DNA of 64,000 bases from Ophiosphaerella korrae (GCA_028456385.1 JALNQF010000184.1:20717-84716), one strand, 5' to 3'; counted from the stretch's first letter, positions 35,471 through 46,943 are shown. Notes: generated by a model from the letters alone, not told the origin. Numbers and translations: made by a program.

Positions 35471-35479
35471 AGATACGGC
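35471..35479 (+). repeat. Target-site duplication, right (9 bp)
   Basis: AGATACGGC, exact copy of 22736-22744. Confidence 0.85.
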
Positions 35480-36019
35480 TACGCACCATGAGCAACTCTA
35501 AGTCCATGCCGGACCTCGCAAATATTTGAGCAATATCCCCAAAGGTCAACGTGATAAACAATTTACTCCCAGCACTTAAAAATATTACAGCCCGAACTAG
35601 TAGCGCAAGCTGTTTGGGTCGCCGTACTGGTTTAATCTCTTTATCATTGCAATGATTGAACGTTACTTTATATTTGCATTACGGAATAATTAAGCTACTA
35701 TATTAGCTACACTTCAACAAGGAGTTTAGCTTTTCACCCTTTGCATTCTGAATAAAGCATGAGATCTGTTGTTCTACTACTAGCGCCAAAAGGTAGTAGC
35801 ACTGCGCGATTGTGTCGGTAAGCAAAATCCTCAGAATCGAAGAATTCATGAAGCTTACAACAAGGGCGGAAGAGAGTATATTAGATGGCTTGCTCGTTGG
35901 TCCAAAGGTGATTGCTTGAGGGCTTCTCTACATATAATAGCCTAGCGATTTATTAATCAGCATTTAGCCAGGCATGTATTTGGCATTTTCAAGGTCTGTA
36001 AGTTGGGTCTACTCAGTAA
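35480..36019. other. Gap right of the large element
   Basis: Mixed-composition sequence without a gene. A GCGCCAAAAGGTAG string at about 35785 also occurs near 13358 inside the phosphotransferase relic; the meaning is unknown. Confidence 0.4.
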
Positions 36020-36694
36020 TTATCTCGCCCTGGCGTTCTTTCCAATTGATCGAAATGATGTCTGGCTTGATTTCAGTCTACGATAAGTCACTTCTCGTCG
36101 CTCGATAGTGGGACGAACGTCACCCTTATGTAAAATGTCCTGATCATGGAGTTCTGCGATTCCGCACAGCGTGTCTTTCAGGGTACGTCTTTTTGCTGCT
36201 ATAGACAAGTTCTTTTGAGCGAAGAAAAGGAAGTGGTCGTCGAAATACGGGAATATGAACATAGACTTCTCGGAGATGGTGTCGTTGCTGAGGCGGAGAT
36301 GTTTAGGGCTGCCGCGAAGCCTGTTGTTTACATCTTCGGGGAAGTAGTGGAATTTGAATTCTAGAATGGGTCTTAGGATGAACTTCTACTCGTTTGAACT
36401 ACGGGGATGGTAAGTGCGTAGGTTGTAGTGAGGAAATGATTGGTTCACTTGCGTTGCGGAGTAGACTTGGCACAAGGGATCTTTTTCCTCTTGGGTCACC
36501 CGCTTGACATTACATGGATGACCGGATTTTCCAATCGACCCCTTAGTGCCTGCTGGTACTGTTGATGCTGTGCTTGTATTGCGGCGGGTTGTGGGCGGCA
36601 CCCATTTTGTGAGTCGCGGCCCGGTGGAACCTAAGCATGTGCGAGCTCTGCAAGAGCGAGCGGCTAACGCAGAGATGGAACGTAATGATAGCAT
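36020..36694 (-). pseudogene. Protein-kinase-like relic
   Basis: Readable in two pieces. One is 36694 to about 36389 (TGPRLTKWVPPTTRRN, then CNVKRVTQEEKDPLCQVY). The other runs from about 36380 to 36020 in another frame (KFILRPILEFKFHYFPEDVN, MFIFPYFDDHFLFFAQKNLS, TLKDTLCGIAELHDQDILHK, GDVRPT). The last string resembles subdomain VI of protein kinases (H-x-x-x-I-x-H-x-D-x-x-P) with the catalytic Asp context altered. A TAG separates the pieces and no complete kinase domain follows. It is a truncated or decayed kinase-like gene at the edge of the mobile element. Confidence 0.5.
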
Positions 36695-37433
36695 TGGATG
36701 CGAAAACTTTAGAGAAGATCGTGATTCAGATGCTGTTCATGTCGCACTCTACCATGGCGCCCAAGAGCTAAGAGGACAAGGTAATTCATTGACACCGAGC
36801 CTTCTAACAAGAATCGCAAGTAGGCTGGTGCCGCTAGTGGTCTCATTCACAGAGGTAGTCAATTGCAGGAAAATCTACTGGAACCCGTCGTCTGTTGTGT
36901 GTGCCTCTGCTTTGCAGCGGAGTATGTTTGGGCTACGCATGTTTATAATTGAGAAGGAAGCCCGTGGCGAATCACACATGTACCCATGACTCGCTCATGC
37001 ATTCGACTAGCTTGGTTCCCCTTAGCCTCACGCATGCACACACGCTCCACCTCGCACTTCGCTTCGACCACGCCTCCAAATCACCTCACCATCTTTCCAC
37101 CCGCACCAGGCAAGCCCTTGAAAGCCATCCGCCGGACTTGCGTCACATTGCTAAATATTCGAGCGTGACACGGGCATTGCGGGGGTTTCATACAAAGACC
37201 AATTTGTGCGATATTACAAGGCTCGCGGTCTAATTTAGGACTAACACGAAGATGCCAACATGGCTTTTCACACCGACATTGATGTATACCGCATGTTTGC
37301 GCCCCACCTCTCATGGACGTGCAGTGTGCATCTACCAGCCTATTCATTTCCGAGCCGTACAAATATTGACCGCTTGAGCTTTGTGTGCTGTTGATTTTGC
37401 GTTCTGTGCGCTGCTTACCTTCGTTTACCAGCC
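36695..37433. other. Intergenic
   Basis: Several 60-150 codon frames overlap each other on both strands and none carries a recognisable motif. No gene called. Confidence 0.4.
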
Positions 37434-37637
37434 ATGGCTAAAGATACCTCGTTCCGATTATGCATTGCTGCTCTGCTTATTATTCAAATCGCATGCTGGA
37501 TGTTGGCACTTATTGATCTTTTTGTTCCGGGGAAACCAAGGGTGTTTGTGAGGACGACAATGGATGTTATTTCGCAGGTTTTTGCGAGGAGATCGACGGC
37601 GATGTTGTTTTACGAGGAATTTAGGGGCGCATTTTGA
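37434..37637 (+). CDS. Short hydrophobic open frame, doubtful
   Basis: 67 codons, MAKDTSFRLCIAALLIIQIA at the start, one probable membrane segment or signal anchor, then TGA. A second frame at 37634-37978 follows directly, with a Cys-containing basic sequence, so a frameshifted or spliced longer gene is possible. I found no splice pair that joins them in frame. Unrecognised; may be non-coding. Confidence 0.2.
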   Translation: MAKDTSFRLCIAALLIIQIACWMLALIDLFVPGKPRVFVRTTMDVISQVFARRSTAMLFYEEFRGAF

Positions 37638-37978
37638 AGTCATGGAGAGTTCGAAAGGAGGGCTGGGAATACTTTCGAGTTGTGTTTGGAGGGTTCACGT
37701 CGACAGAAAGCTGGATGCGACACTACATGAAATGGGAATACGGGAAACGACATATTAACAAGCACATGTGTGCTTGGTCTACGTTCGCCTGTCAGTTCAC
37801 GAGAAAAGAAGACCTGTGCCGGCAAGCTGGCGAGGGATGCCCGTGCGTTGAGGAATCAGGATGCGAACAACCGCGACGTACAATCACCGGCATTGAACGA
37901 ATATCGAGAACATCATCAGCGTCATCATCATCACATTACACTGATCTGAGGATGGCTCGGTTGGTGCGAATAGCATGA

Positions 37979-38656
37979 ATACGCGGCAAGCAAGCCGCAA
38001 CTGGATCATACATACCGACAAGATCGAGGTTGGATACATGTTTCAGGGAAGGACACAACAGTCATAGAAAATCTAGTACTAAAACTTCAATTATCACGCC
38101 GTTATTACATGTGTGAGAAACTAGTTACTTGTTTGAGGGTAAACTTGCGGTACTCCATAGACAGAATCAGGACAATCCAGGCACAACCTTGTTTCCGTTA
38201 ATCTGGCCTTTGTGCAACAGCCGGCCTATTTTAAGACCTAGATGTTTATATCATTGAATCACATTTCAGAGGAAAGGTATGATGGTGCGCTCGACTTGTG
38301 TGCACAGACAATGGAGAGGCATGAGTCATTCCTGGAACACTACGGCAATACCTTTCTTTGCAACAACGCTATTATTATTTACATTATTCGACGAGCTTGT
38401 AGACGTACAGGAACTGGGTTGTAGGCAACAAAAACTACTCTAGCGCCAATGAAGATTACACATTTGCTGTAGCAACCCAGGAGACTAAATGCTTTTCAGA
38501 GTCTGTCAAGTATAAGTCGAACGGCATATGATGATCAATACAGCCTAATTGTGTTCGCAGTCAAGGCCATGGTGAGCCAATCTCAGTGAACACGCAGTAG
38601 AAAATCTCTCCAATATGGCCCATCTAAACAATTACCGAACCTTAGGTGAGCATAAT
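37979..38656. other. Intergenic
   Basis: No gene seen. The 3' end region of the DUF1996 gene adjoins on the right. Confidence 0.45.
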
Positions 38657-40014
38657 TTACAAACTTGGTAGCTCTTTCATCCAGCCTTCAGCGTCTTCAT
38701 GCACTCGATTCTTCACAGCACAACTGTTGCCAGCATCAGGCTGTTGCGTCTTCAAGCCTCCGCAACTCGCACCCATGCAACCCTTCGCTTCATCCATAGC
38801 TTTCTGAAGCGACTGATCTTGCCAACCAAAGACGTAATCACCATGCTGTCCGTATCCAGTAGTGTCTCCAGAGCTAAGAACAAATGGTTGACTGCCATCT
38901 GCCGGCCAGTCCGCCTTGTTGTTAAATTGACGAGTGTCCCAAACAACCTATAGAGGAGATTAGTGTGACTTTTGTTGAGTAAAAGGCTGGCATACCTCGA
39001 GCATGATCTGCGGGATTTTGACGGGATGGGTCGAGGGGCAGTCCCCGCCTACACTGGTACCAGTGAATGAAGCCGGTCCATTCTTGGGATAAGCCACGTG
39101 GGACTTGTGGTCGGGACTATCGAGGTTCACGCCATCCCAGCAACTTATGGAGCATCAGTATTGCAAACAGTTAAAGGACTTTGGAATCTTACGTCGGGTA
39201 CAGGATGTTGGATCGAATACCACCTGGACATGGATTCTTGGGGAATCCTTCTGTATCCAACTTTGCATCAGCGCAAGGGGCAGCATTATCTCCACCAAAG
39301 TTTGGTCCGCTGTAACAGCGGAAGCATGTTTGCATCTTCAAATTCTTGCTGACGCGATTGGCAGCGTCGCCGACCAACATACGGAAGCCCTTCACAGCTT
39401 GTCAGCGTGGTTCAAAGGAACTCTCCACACTCTACATACTGGCTTGAATGCTGTCACTTTACCCTTGCCAGGTGACACATAGTATACAACAAAGCCGCCG
39501 TGGGTCTTGCCAGTATACTTGTCGTTGAAAAGATCTCGGTTGGGAATCTGAGGTACACGCTTGTATGTCCCGTTTCGCGCCTTGAAATAGACATTGGCTG
39601 TCCAGTAATTACTCAACTAATGGCCATGTGAGATGTTTTTGTCGTAGATTACAAGACCCTCAGTACAACTTACGTCTTCAGAATATCCACATGTGGTACA
39701 AGTTGCAAGTTTTGAGATATCGGTGGACGCCATCGAGACGTTGAAGGCATTACCGCCCACAACTGTAACGTACAAAAAAGAAGTTAGTATATATGTTTGA
39801 TAAAAATACAGAGGTGCTTGCCTTGATGCATATGAGGTGAGGGTGCCTGTCCAGGATTGACGAGCGGGTCAATACGGTCAATGACCACCTGAGAGCATCC
39901 GAATCGTAGCATGGTATATCCACTACCCCCAGACTGACGTGATTCGAGGTAGTGGCCTGTTTCGGCCTTGGGCAAAGCCTGTGCAAGGCCCGCGAAGAGA
40001 AGAGCAAAAAGCAT
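38657..40014 (-). CDS. Secreted DUF1996-domain protein
   Basis: Six exons: 40014-39822, 39762-39674, 39616-39440, 39389-39193, 39143-38996, 38947-38657, 364 aa, in frame throughout. A signal peptide MLFALLFAGLAQALPKAE is followed by the DUF1996 core: MLRFGCSQVVIDRIDPLVNP, PSPHMHQ-V-V-G-G-N-A-F, CTTCGYSEDLSNYWTANVYF, GGFVVYYV, CFRCYSG, CWDGVNLDSPDHKSHVAYP and CPSTHPVKIPQIMLEVVWDT. Conserved cysteines are intact. DUF1996 proteins are secreted fungal proteins of unknown biochemical role. Intron 1 (39821-39763) begins with GC: CAAG|GCAAGC to TTACAG, with a CTAAC branch point. It is the only joint that gives the family string H-M-H-Q-V-V-G-G-N-A-F. This is the second GC-AG intron in the window. 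Confidence 0.9.
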
Positions 40015-41095
40015 GGCGGCTATCAGGATTTTGACTACCTAGATAGACCAAGTGACGATGCGCAAATGATCCTGATGTGAGCGAAATGGTGATACGTTAC
40101 AAGGAGAAAGACCTCGAAGCGAGAAGTCGTGGCCGCCGCTTTCATACTTCTAGGTTTTGGCCACTTTTAGTCCAGACACACATCCTGCCAAATCCAAGCT
40201 TTCATAGTGCAACTGCCGGATCTGACACAAGTGCTTTCTACCCTGTATAACTGATATTTAACCCACATGGGAAGCGTGGTAACCGTGTTACCCAAAAATG
40301 TTGGTACTTGTGGGGCGTTGATTAGGGTAATATGCGTCCTGGAAGATAACCCTGTCATTGGATCGCTTCAGGCATATTTTAGATATTACTGTAACATAAC
40401 CCCAGATTCTAAGACATGTGGGGTGGGTTCGGGTCACCGCGATCGACAGAATGTGTAGGATGGGAGTGTGGGGTTGCAGACTTAAGAAGTGAGTGGCCAA
40501 GTGATTCCTGACTAAGATGCTGATGCCCAAAACCACCCATCACTTTGAGGTGAATACTAAGGAGCTCAAAGAACGACATGCACCTTGATAGATCTTCGAG
40601 TTACCGTAGGCATAGTTCTATCTGGTAGTTTGTACTGGAAATGGTCGCTACACTAACTTTGCGCAGTATATCCTGTGCATAGCTCCAAGACATCTATTTG
40701 CACTTCTCGCCATTTTTTTGTATACAGAGAATCGCGGTCCCCCAAAGTAGTCCAGAAAGAAAGGCGAGTGAAACTCTAGGCCGTGAGGAGCAGGAACACT
40801 TCGAAAACTGTTCCGCCACAGCTCCTTGCCACAACATAAAATGCCCAAAATGTTTGAATAAATTTCTAGTATGAATTAACGAGTGTATAAAAATAGTATG
40901 CGTCGTAACGGCTAGTGTTGCGTCTCCATAGCAATGATATGCGATTGTGAGAAGGAATTGCATTGAAACATTGATATTTTTCACATGACCCAGACGGATT
41001 ATCAAGATAAACTACGGATCGATTTGTAATCTTTCCAGTAGAGTGATACCAAGCAACATCGCTAAAAACTGTCGTTGCCCTAAACATCATCGCCA
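40015..41095. other. Intergenic
   Basis: About 1.1 kb separating two secreted-protein genes on the same strand. No coding sequence or repeat recognised. Confidence 0.45.
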
Positions 41096-41603
41096 TCAAC
41101 AAAAGCCGCCCCCTCCAAGCAGCCTAATAGCACCGGCATAGGCAAGAGCGAAAGCTTCACAGGCATCCTTTTTATCATGGGTAGCACACTCATCCTTCAT
41201 ATCATTGTGGAAGAGTTTGTCAACCTTGAACCGTTCCATACTGCTACAGCGGCCCTGGTGTATGTAGTTGCGATAACCAAAATCATGGCGAAGACAAGAT
41301 TTGTGGACTACGATGAATGAGGATTAGCATCGCAGTCAGTCATCAACGAATGAGGGATAAATTACAGTCGAATCCAAATGGATTATCTGGCACATTTGTA
41401 CAGCCATCGGACTTCCAGTCGAGATCCTTCGTTTCAGTAAGTCTCTTGGACCGAATGTCGACGAAGTTAGCGAGTGTTTCCTTGTAAAGATAGTAATCCG
41501 TTGTTTCTCGTAAATCGACCTGAATCTGCCTTGGGCCTTTTCGTGGTTCAAGCTCGACAGTACAACACACGAGAGCAATGACAGGGAGCCATGAGAAGTG
41601 CAT
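41096..41603 (-). CDS. Secreted phospholipase A2 (fungal/prokaryotic-type)
   Basis: Two exons: 41603-41366 and 41307-41096, 149 aa; the 58-bp intron is GT-AG. A signal peptide MHFSWLPVIALVCCTVE is followed by the catalytic core DGCTNVPDNPFGFDFHKSCL and then RHDFGYRNY, with His87-Asp88 as the active pair and cysteines on both sides. Later cysteines (CSSMERFKVDKLFHNDMKDE, CATHD, CEAFA) fit the disulfides of the family (PF09056). Such enzymes release fatty acid from the sn-2 position of phospholipids and are secreted by filamentous fungi. An 18-bp poly-T tract (plus strand, 41615-41632) lies about 10 bp upstream of the start codon. Confidence 0.9.
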
Positions 41604-43093
41604 GATGATTGCTTTTTTTTTTTTTTTTTTGAATTTTTTAGAATGGTCGTTGAGATAAAAAGCAAAAAGCTTTCGGGATATACTTACGTACTTTATGTCC
41701 ATAAAGTCTTATCACACTTCGGCTTTGATAACTCGGCTTTGAAGAGGGGAAATTCGAAGCGCCATGGTTGAGAATGCGTCCAGGGTGTTTCTATGACCAT
41801 TTCGATGCTCAACAACACTCAGACCTCGGATATTGCTCAAATGTCAAACTGCCATATTTCAGGTTCAATTCTATACAAAATATGGAGTAAAAGGCTCTGT
41901 GACCGTTCTATATAATAAACACATAATTGTATATAATAGCACTGGGAGAATGCACCTTCAGGAGCTATCTTAACATCTTGAATGATCCGTGGTTAAAATT
42001 TCAAATTGACGGTGTGACCAAATTGCCTCATCGGTACCGTTGAATTTCGTTATGATAGGAAAACTTATGTGCCGTAAGATTTCGGATAGCATAGGTGTCA
42101 ACAGTCAACCGACGGCAAATCTTTTGACTAGACCAAGTCTTCAACGGCCCTTAGAAGAGCTAATGCTTTCTTAGTGCAATATTCGATCCGTGGTTGAACC
42201 GATTGTCAATCTTGTATTTGCTATCTAGACACCTTCTTACATTGCGAACGATCTTGCAGTACTTAGTAGCTATTTAATCCTTCTGGCCCATGATTATCTT
42301 TGTTGCAAATAGCACATCTCATTCGACATAAGTTCCTGATTTTGGACCTATTAAACCGCACAGCAAGCGAATATTGTGCGCAAATAAGGCTTCGTAGAGA
42401 CGGTTATCTCCATGTGCATTCTTCCTTCTGAACGTTCTCAATCTAGAGAAGGAAGCTACCACTGGAAGACTATGACAGGATATCGTTTACTATTAGCGAT
42501 AATGTGATTTATTATAAGGGCTGACTACTAAGGAAAGAGGTTCGGTGTGGTCCTCTTGAGCTGTAATTTTGGCAGTATTCTCACGCGCTGATTGCGTAGA
42601 GAGACGTCTCAAGTGATCACTGCTTTCGATTTATAACAGACACTCAGCTGCCTGATTAGCCGACAGATGGTGCTTAGACTCATAGGGTTCTTCCTCCCAA
42701 TCATGTCTATCACACCATTGTATCGCAACCAGCATTTAATAAGGCCCAGCTTATTTTGTAGTTCATTTCGCAAAACGTCTGGTGCCTGTTTCTTGATTCC
42801 CAAACACTCAGCAACAATTATCCATATACCGATTACTTTCTCTCTCGACTCCGAACTTGCTTCCAGCTCAGCCGGGTTTTATCATGCGGCTAGAACTTCC
42901 TTGCGCACTATTGTGGGGTGTTGTCCAGTTTATATACTGAGGATCTTGCGTAATCGACAGTTTCCTCTAATTCCAGGAAAGTCTTGACTGTGGGTTCCAG
43001 GACCCATTTACGATCACCCTAGTCCCACAGCGCAAACAGCATAATCCAGTCCTTCCCTGTGCCTTTGAGGCCCAATGACTTCATTTCCGAGAA
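41604..43093. other. Long intergenic region with one unidentified minus-strand frame
   Basis: A minus-strand frame from about 42870 to 42609 reads GIKKQAPDVLRNELQNKLGL and then RKNPMSLSTICRLIRQLSV. Its composition is protein-like but I cannot assign it and it ends in frame at TAA. The flanks on the same strand carry stops, so it may be a relic. Otherwise nothing. Confidence 0.3.
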
Positions 43094-43405
43094 TCATACT
43101 GTGTAAAGGTGCTTTGGCGTCCTGAAATCTGCCTTGAGCGCTGCCATGACTTTTTCGTTCTTTTTAGGCTGCCAACTCGTACAATAGTAGGTCCCATAAT
43201 GGTCTGTGTCGCTACCACAACGATGGAACATTGAGCCTGACCCATACATCCATTCGAACGTTTCTTTTCCTTCGGCCCGCAGAAACCCGTGGGTCTTGTG
43301 CATGTTTCCATCAAACCCCATACACACTTTTGTTCGGACTCTGACTTCATGAATGGCCCTAGAAGGAACCGATCCGTGCCGGTTACTCTTTTCCCTCGTA
43401 ACCAA
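43094..43405 (-). CDS. Possible terminal exon of a small protein, unrecognised
   Basis: About 100 codons without ATG, reading VCMGFDGNMHKTHGFLRAEG, then ETFEWMYGSGSMFHRCGSD and TYYCTSWQPKKNEK, ending TAG. Aromatic and Cys content is protein-like. No upstream exon with a signal peptide could be joined with confidence. A competing frame over the same bases (43081-43470) starts with ATG but has less plausible composition. Confidence 0.25.
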   Translation of the reverse strand: MVTREKSNRHGSVPSRAIHEVRVRTKVCMGFDGNMHKTHGFLRAEGKETFEWMYGSGSMFHRCGSDTDHYGTYYCTSWQPKKNEKVMAALKADFRTPKHLYTV

Positions 43406-44232
43406 ACAAGAACATCATCCTCATTACCGGGTCGAGAAGTTTTAGGGATAGGTTCTTGGTGAATTGGCATGTCGATGGGTTGACCTGAGGATATTAATGT
43501 GTTGATTGTAACCTCCTAAGAATGCTTGAAAATCTATATTAGAGTCCCACACGACAACTAAACACGATTTAATATACAATACTAGTGATTCATGCATGGC
43601 TATATATTGATGGAGCTATTTGACACCTAACCGTGACCCGACATATCAAAGCTTGGTGTCGCTTCGCCGCAAGCTGGCCACCAAATTAGGCGTGTACACG
43701 ACTCAAAAACAATCTCGCGAGTGAAATATTCTGTTCGTTATGATATTAGAGTGGTGATTTAACATTTATACAGACTTGTCTGCAGTGTTTGAATAGTTGT
43801 GGGTGAGTAAACTGGAAGTTTCGGTTGGAGCCACCTGTAGCAACGTAAGTAGCGCGCAGAAGTAGATTGCAAGCCTGTTGGGGCCGCCTAGATACGCGCG
43901 TGAGAATGGAAAAGCAGATCGCAAGGCGCAAATTTTTTTCGGATAACCTGCAGCTGTGTTAGTAGCTAAAGGCGCGAATATTGCGCGTCCACCACTTGTT
44001 AGTGAAGATGCAAGCCATCATTTCACATAGAAAAGCGCACAACCCTAAAAGTTCATCGAGAAATCGATCGCTCTGCATGCATCTAAATAAATTTTGGGGT
44101 CACTGGTGGAAAGCGTGCAACACACTGAACTATACAAGCATACACAACATAACGGGCCTCGACACACTACGGGTCGTGCTGATCTATAGGCCTCAGAAGC
44201 CTGTCAACTGGAGCGGGTCCTAAGAAAGGAAC
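43406..44232. other. Intergenic
   Basis: No gene recognised; the right end is the 3' region of the succinyl-CoA ligase gene. Confidence 0.45.
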
Positions 44233-45874
44233 TTAAATGCCGAGAGTGAATTCGACACCAACATCAATATCGCGAGCCATCTTGACAACCTTGGAAAATT
44301 GGACAGACTTCTCCGCTGCGGCTTGTAAATCATCAATAGAGAAGATCTTGAGACCTGAGTCGTTGAGCTGTCATAGCATGTTAGAGCCTCCTTTTCCTCT
44401 TTTCTGTTTTCAGGTGCTTACCAGCTTATGTGCCTGCTCCATGTTGGTACCCTGTAACCTAGCAATGACGGGGGTCTTGAGGTTCATTTGTTCGACTACA
44501 TGAATGAGACCCTTGGCAATGGCGTCGCATCGGACAATACCACCGAAAATGTTGACGAAGATAGCAGTCACCTTGGGGTCGCTTGTGATGAGCTCAAAGG
44601 CCTGTCGGATAGCATCAGGTGTGGCACCACCACCAACATCCAAGAAGTTGGCTGGCGCACCACCGTTGAGCTTGATGATGTCCATGGTAGCCATGGCAAG
44701 ACCGGCGCCATTGACGAGGCAGCCAATGTCACCGTCCAGCTTGATGAAGTTAAGGCCAACCTTGGCAGCCTTGACCTCATCGGCATCCTCCTGGGTGATA
44801 TCCCTCCACTCAAAGACCTCCTTTTGACGGAAATCGGCGTTGTCATCGAAGTTTAGCTTAGCGTCCATGGCAAGAACTTGGTGGTCGGTAGTCTCAGAAA
44901 GAGGGTTGATTTCGATCTGTGTGGCATCCTTCTCCATGAAGACCTTGTAGAGTTTTTGAATGGTATCCTTGGCATCCTCAATGCACTGCTCTGAGAAACC
45001 GAGCTCGGTAGCGATGTTGCGCGCAATGTCGTCGGTAACGCCCTTGTGGATGTCAATTGGGGTGGTAATGATAGCATCGGGTTGCTCCTTTGCGACAGTT
45101 TCAATATCCATGCCACCCTGAGACGAAGCGACAATAACTGGGCCTTGCGATGCGCGATCCATGAGAATGGCGAGGTAGAACTCGCGGCGTGCAAACTTGC
45201 GCTCGACAATAAAGACAGCTTTGCAGAGCCGGCCGGCAGCTCCAGTTTGCTTGGTAATGAGTTTGTGGCCGATCATCTGGTCCGCGAGGATAGACGCTTC
45301 CCGGGGACTGCATTGTTGTTAGAATCTAAGCGCCGTTTGGTCGACAGATTGAATAGCATACGAGTAGACGACTCTGACACCTCCCTTGAAGCCATTGTCG
45401 AAGGTGCCCTTTCCTCGGCCGCCAGCAAGTACCTGGGCCTTAATAACCGCATCGTCACCGCCTGCGCATATCAGCCTTAAACCTGTCTGCTCGATTTCCC
45501 TATGCCAACGTACCAATGCTCTTGGCTACTTTCTCCGCCTCAGCAGCATCGGTCGCAACACCGCCCTTGGGCACACCAATGCCATACTGAATCCTTGGTT
45601 AGCCACCCATTGTCTCAACCCATAATTCCTCCATTGTGGGTAGGAGCTTGCGTACCGATTCGAGTAGTGCGGCGGATCTGTATTCATGTATCGCAAGCCC
45701 TCTCCGTTGCTGTACCGCAGAGCGCTTCAAGGGTGCCTGTTCTTCATGTTAGCATCCACTTCTAACTGCGATGCAAACTGCGTAAGAGGCTTTTTGAGCA
45801 GTGCGGAGGTTAGTGGGACATACAGCAGCTCGGAGAGCGCTGGCCAGCAACCGGGCGCGGGCAAGATTGTACAT
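44233..45874 (-). CDS. Succinyl-CoA ligase beta subunit, mitochondrial
   Basis: Six exons: 45874-45824, 45736-45656, 45586-45514, 45461-45362, 45307-44422, 44367-44233, 441 aa, the normal length. The N-terminus [20 protein letters not shown] is a basic, amphipathic mitochondrial presequence. Then come [20 protein letters not shown], the ATP-grasp region [91 protein letters not shown] and [15 protein letters not shown]. It forms ATP (or GTP) and succinate from succinyl-CoA in the citric acid cycle, with an alpha subunit encoded elsewhere. Introns are 52-87 bp and concentrated in the 5' third. It shares a short divergent promoter with the gene at 46090. Confidence 0.96.
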
Positions 45875-46089
45875 GGCGTCTGATTGTACAGACACACAAT
45901 TGAGTATACAGGAGGAGAGGTGTATGATGGAGCTGAGGGAACAGCTTGTCGCTGTTGCTGCTTCACAGGGTTGATGCGGAGGTCTCTAGCGTGCCGAGAA
46001 TTTACCGGGTCCTCGAATTCATCGCGGCCGGGAACTGTCTCAGAGCACACTTGTATGACACCGGAAGGGACACGGAAAAGCCGCGCAAA
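45875..46089. promoter_or_regulatory. Bidirectional promoter region
   Basis: Only 215 bp separate the start codons of the divergent succinyl-CoA ligase (-) and lysine-rich protein (+) genes, so both promoters and 5' leaders must fit here. No specific factor site is claimed. Confidence 0.6.
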
Positions 46090-46850
46090 ATGTCCAAGAG
46101 AACCAACGATGGAGAAGTCTTGGTTAATATGTTTGCGCTGGCAAATTCTTCAAAACGTTTGGCATCGTTGCTAGGACCCGAACCAGATTCACATGCAACC
46201 TCTACTTCCGTCTCAAAACCTGAAACGGAGGATGAAGACCTCAAAGCAGACTTCGCAGACCCAGAAAGGTGTGTTGGCCGAATTGCAGCGTTTCGTGTCT
46301 CTGCCTACTTACATTACCTCCTAGGCTTGGCTTTGGGGGCAGACGACCAAAAGACATTGAAGATGGGGGTTTTACAAGACGAACACACACTTCGGATGAC
46401 AAACTCTTGGTGCAACTGATCGGGAACAAAAGAGCAAAAGTTCACATGGCTGCCAAGCAACAAGCTGAGAGGTTGGGTCCCCAACAGCAAACGACAAGAT
46501 TGGGCGCCCAATCACAGCCCAAGAATGGACGAGCTACCATTGCAAAGAAAGATGACAGTGAGGACGAAGAGGAGGGACGAGCTTCGACGTTCAGATCAAA
46601 AAAACGGAGAGCCAATCGGCCTGCGCCCATTGCGACTGATGAAGACGAGATTAACGAAGATGAAGGAGCTCGAGAGGAAAAGACTGTCGTAGCTCTAATT
46701 GAAGATGAAGCCGATGATCAACCGGCAGGCAAAAAATCAACTAAGCAAGTGCCCAGCAGAACAAAAGCCAAACCAACAAGCTATCTAGACGAGCTCCTCG
46801 CCGAGCGATCAAAAAAGAAGAAAAAGAAGAACGGAAATAAAGTAGTTTAG
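46090..46850 (+). CDS. Small lysine/glutamate-rich protein, possibly nuclear (DUF3245-like)
   Basis: Two exons: 46090-46268 and 46325-46850, 234 aa; the 56-bp intron (GTGTGT to CCTAG) is in phase 2. The start is MSKRTNDGEVLVNMFALANS. A conserved-looking core is LGFGGRRPKDIEDGGFTRRT with DDKLLVQLIGNKRAK. The second half is acidic, then ends in a lysine run (ERSKKKKKKNGNKVV). The length, charged tail and central LG-x-G motif resemble the DUF3245 family of small nuclear proteins, but this is recalled and not proven. Basic clusters suggest nuclear or nucleolar location. It ends 93 bp from the convergent thiolase gene. Confidence 0.75.
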
Positions 46851-46943
46851 AAAGCTAATCACCAAGCCAGCGTTACGAAGATACCTAATAGGCCTTGCAC
46901 AATTCATTATTTTCTTCCATTTCTGCTAGATACAATGTCGCGT

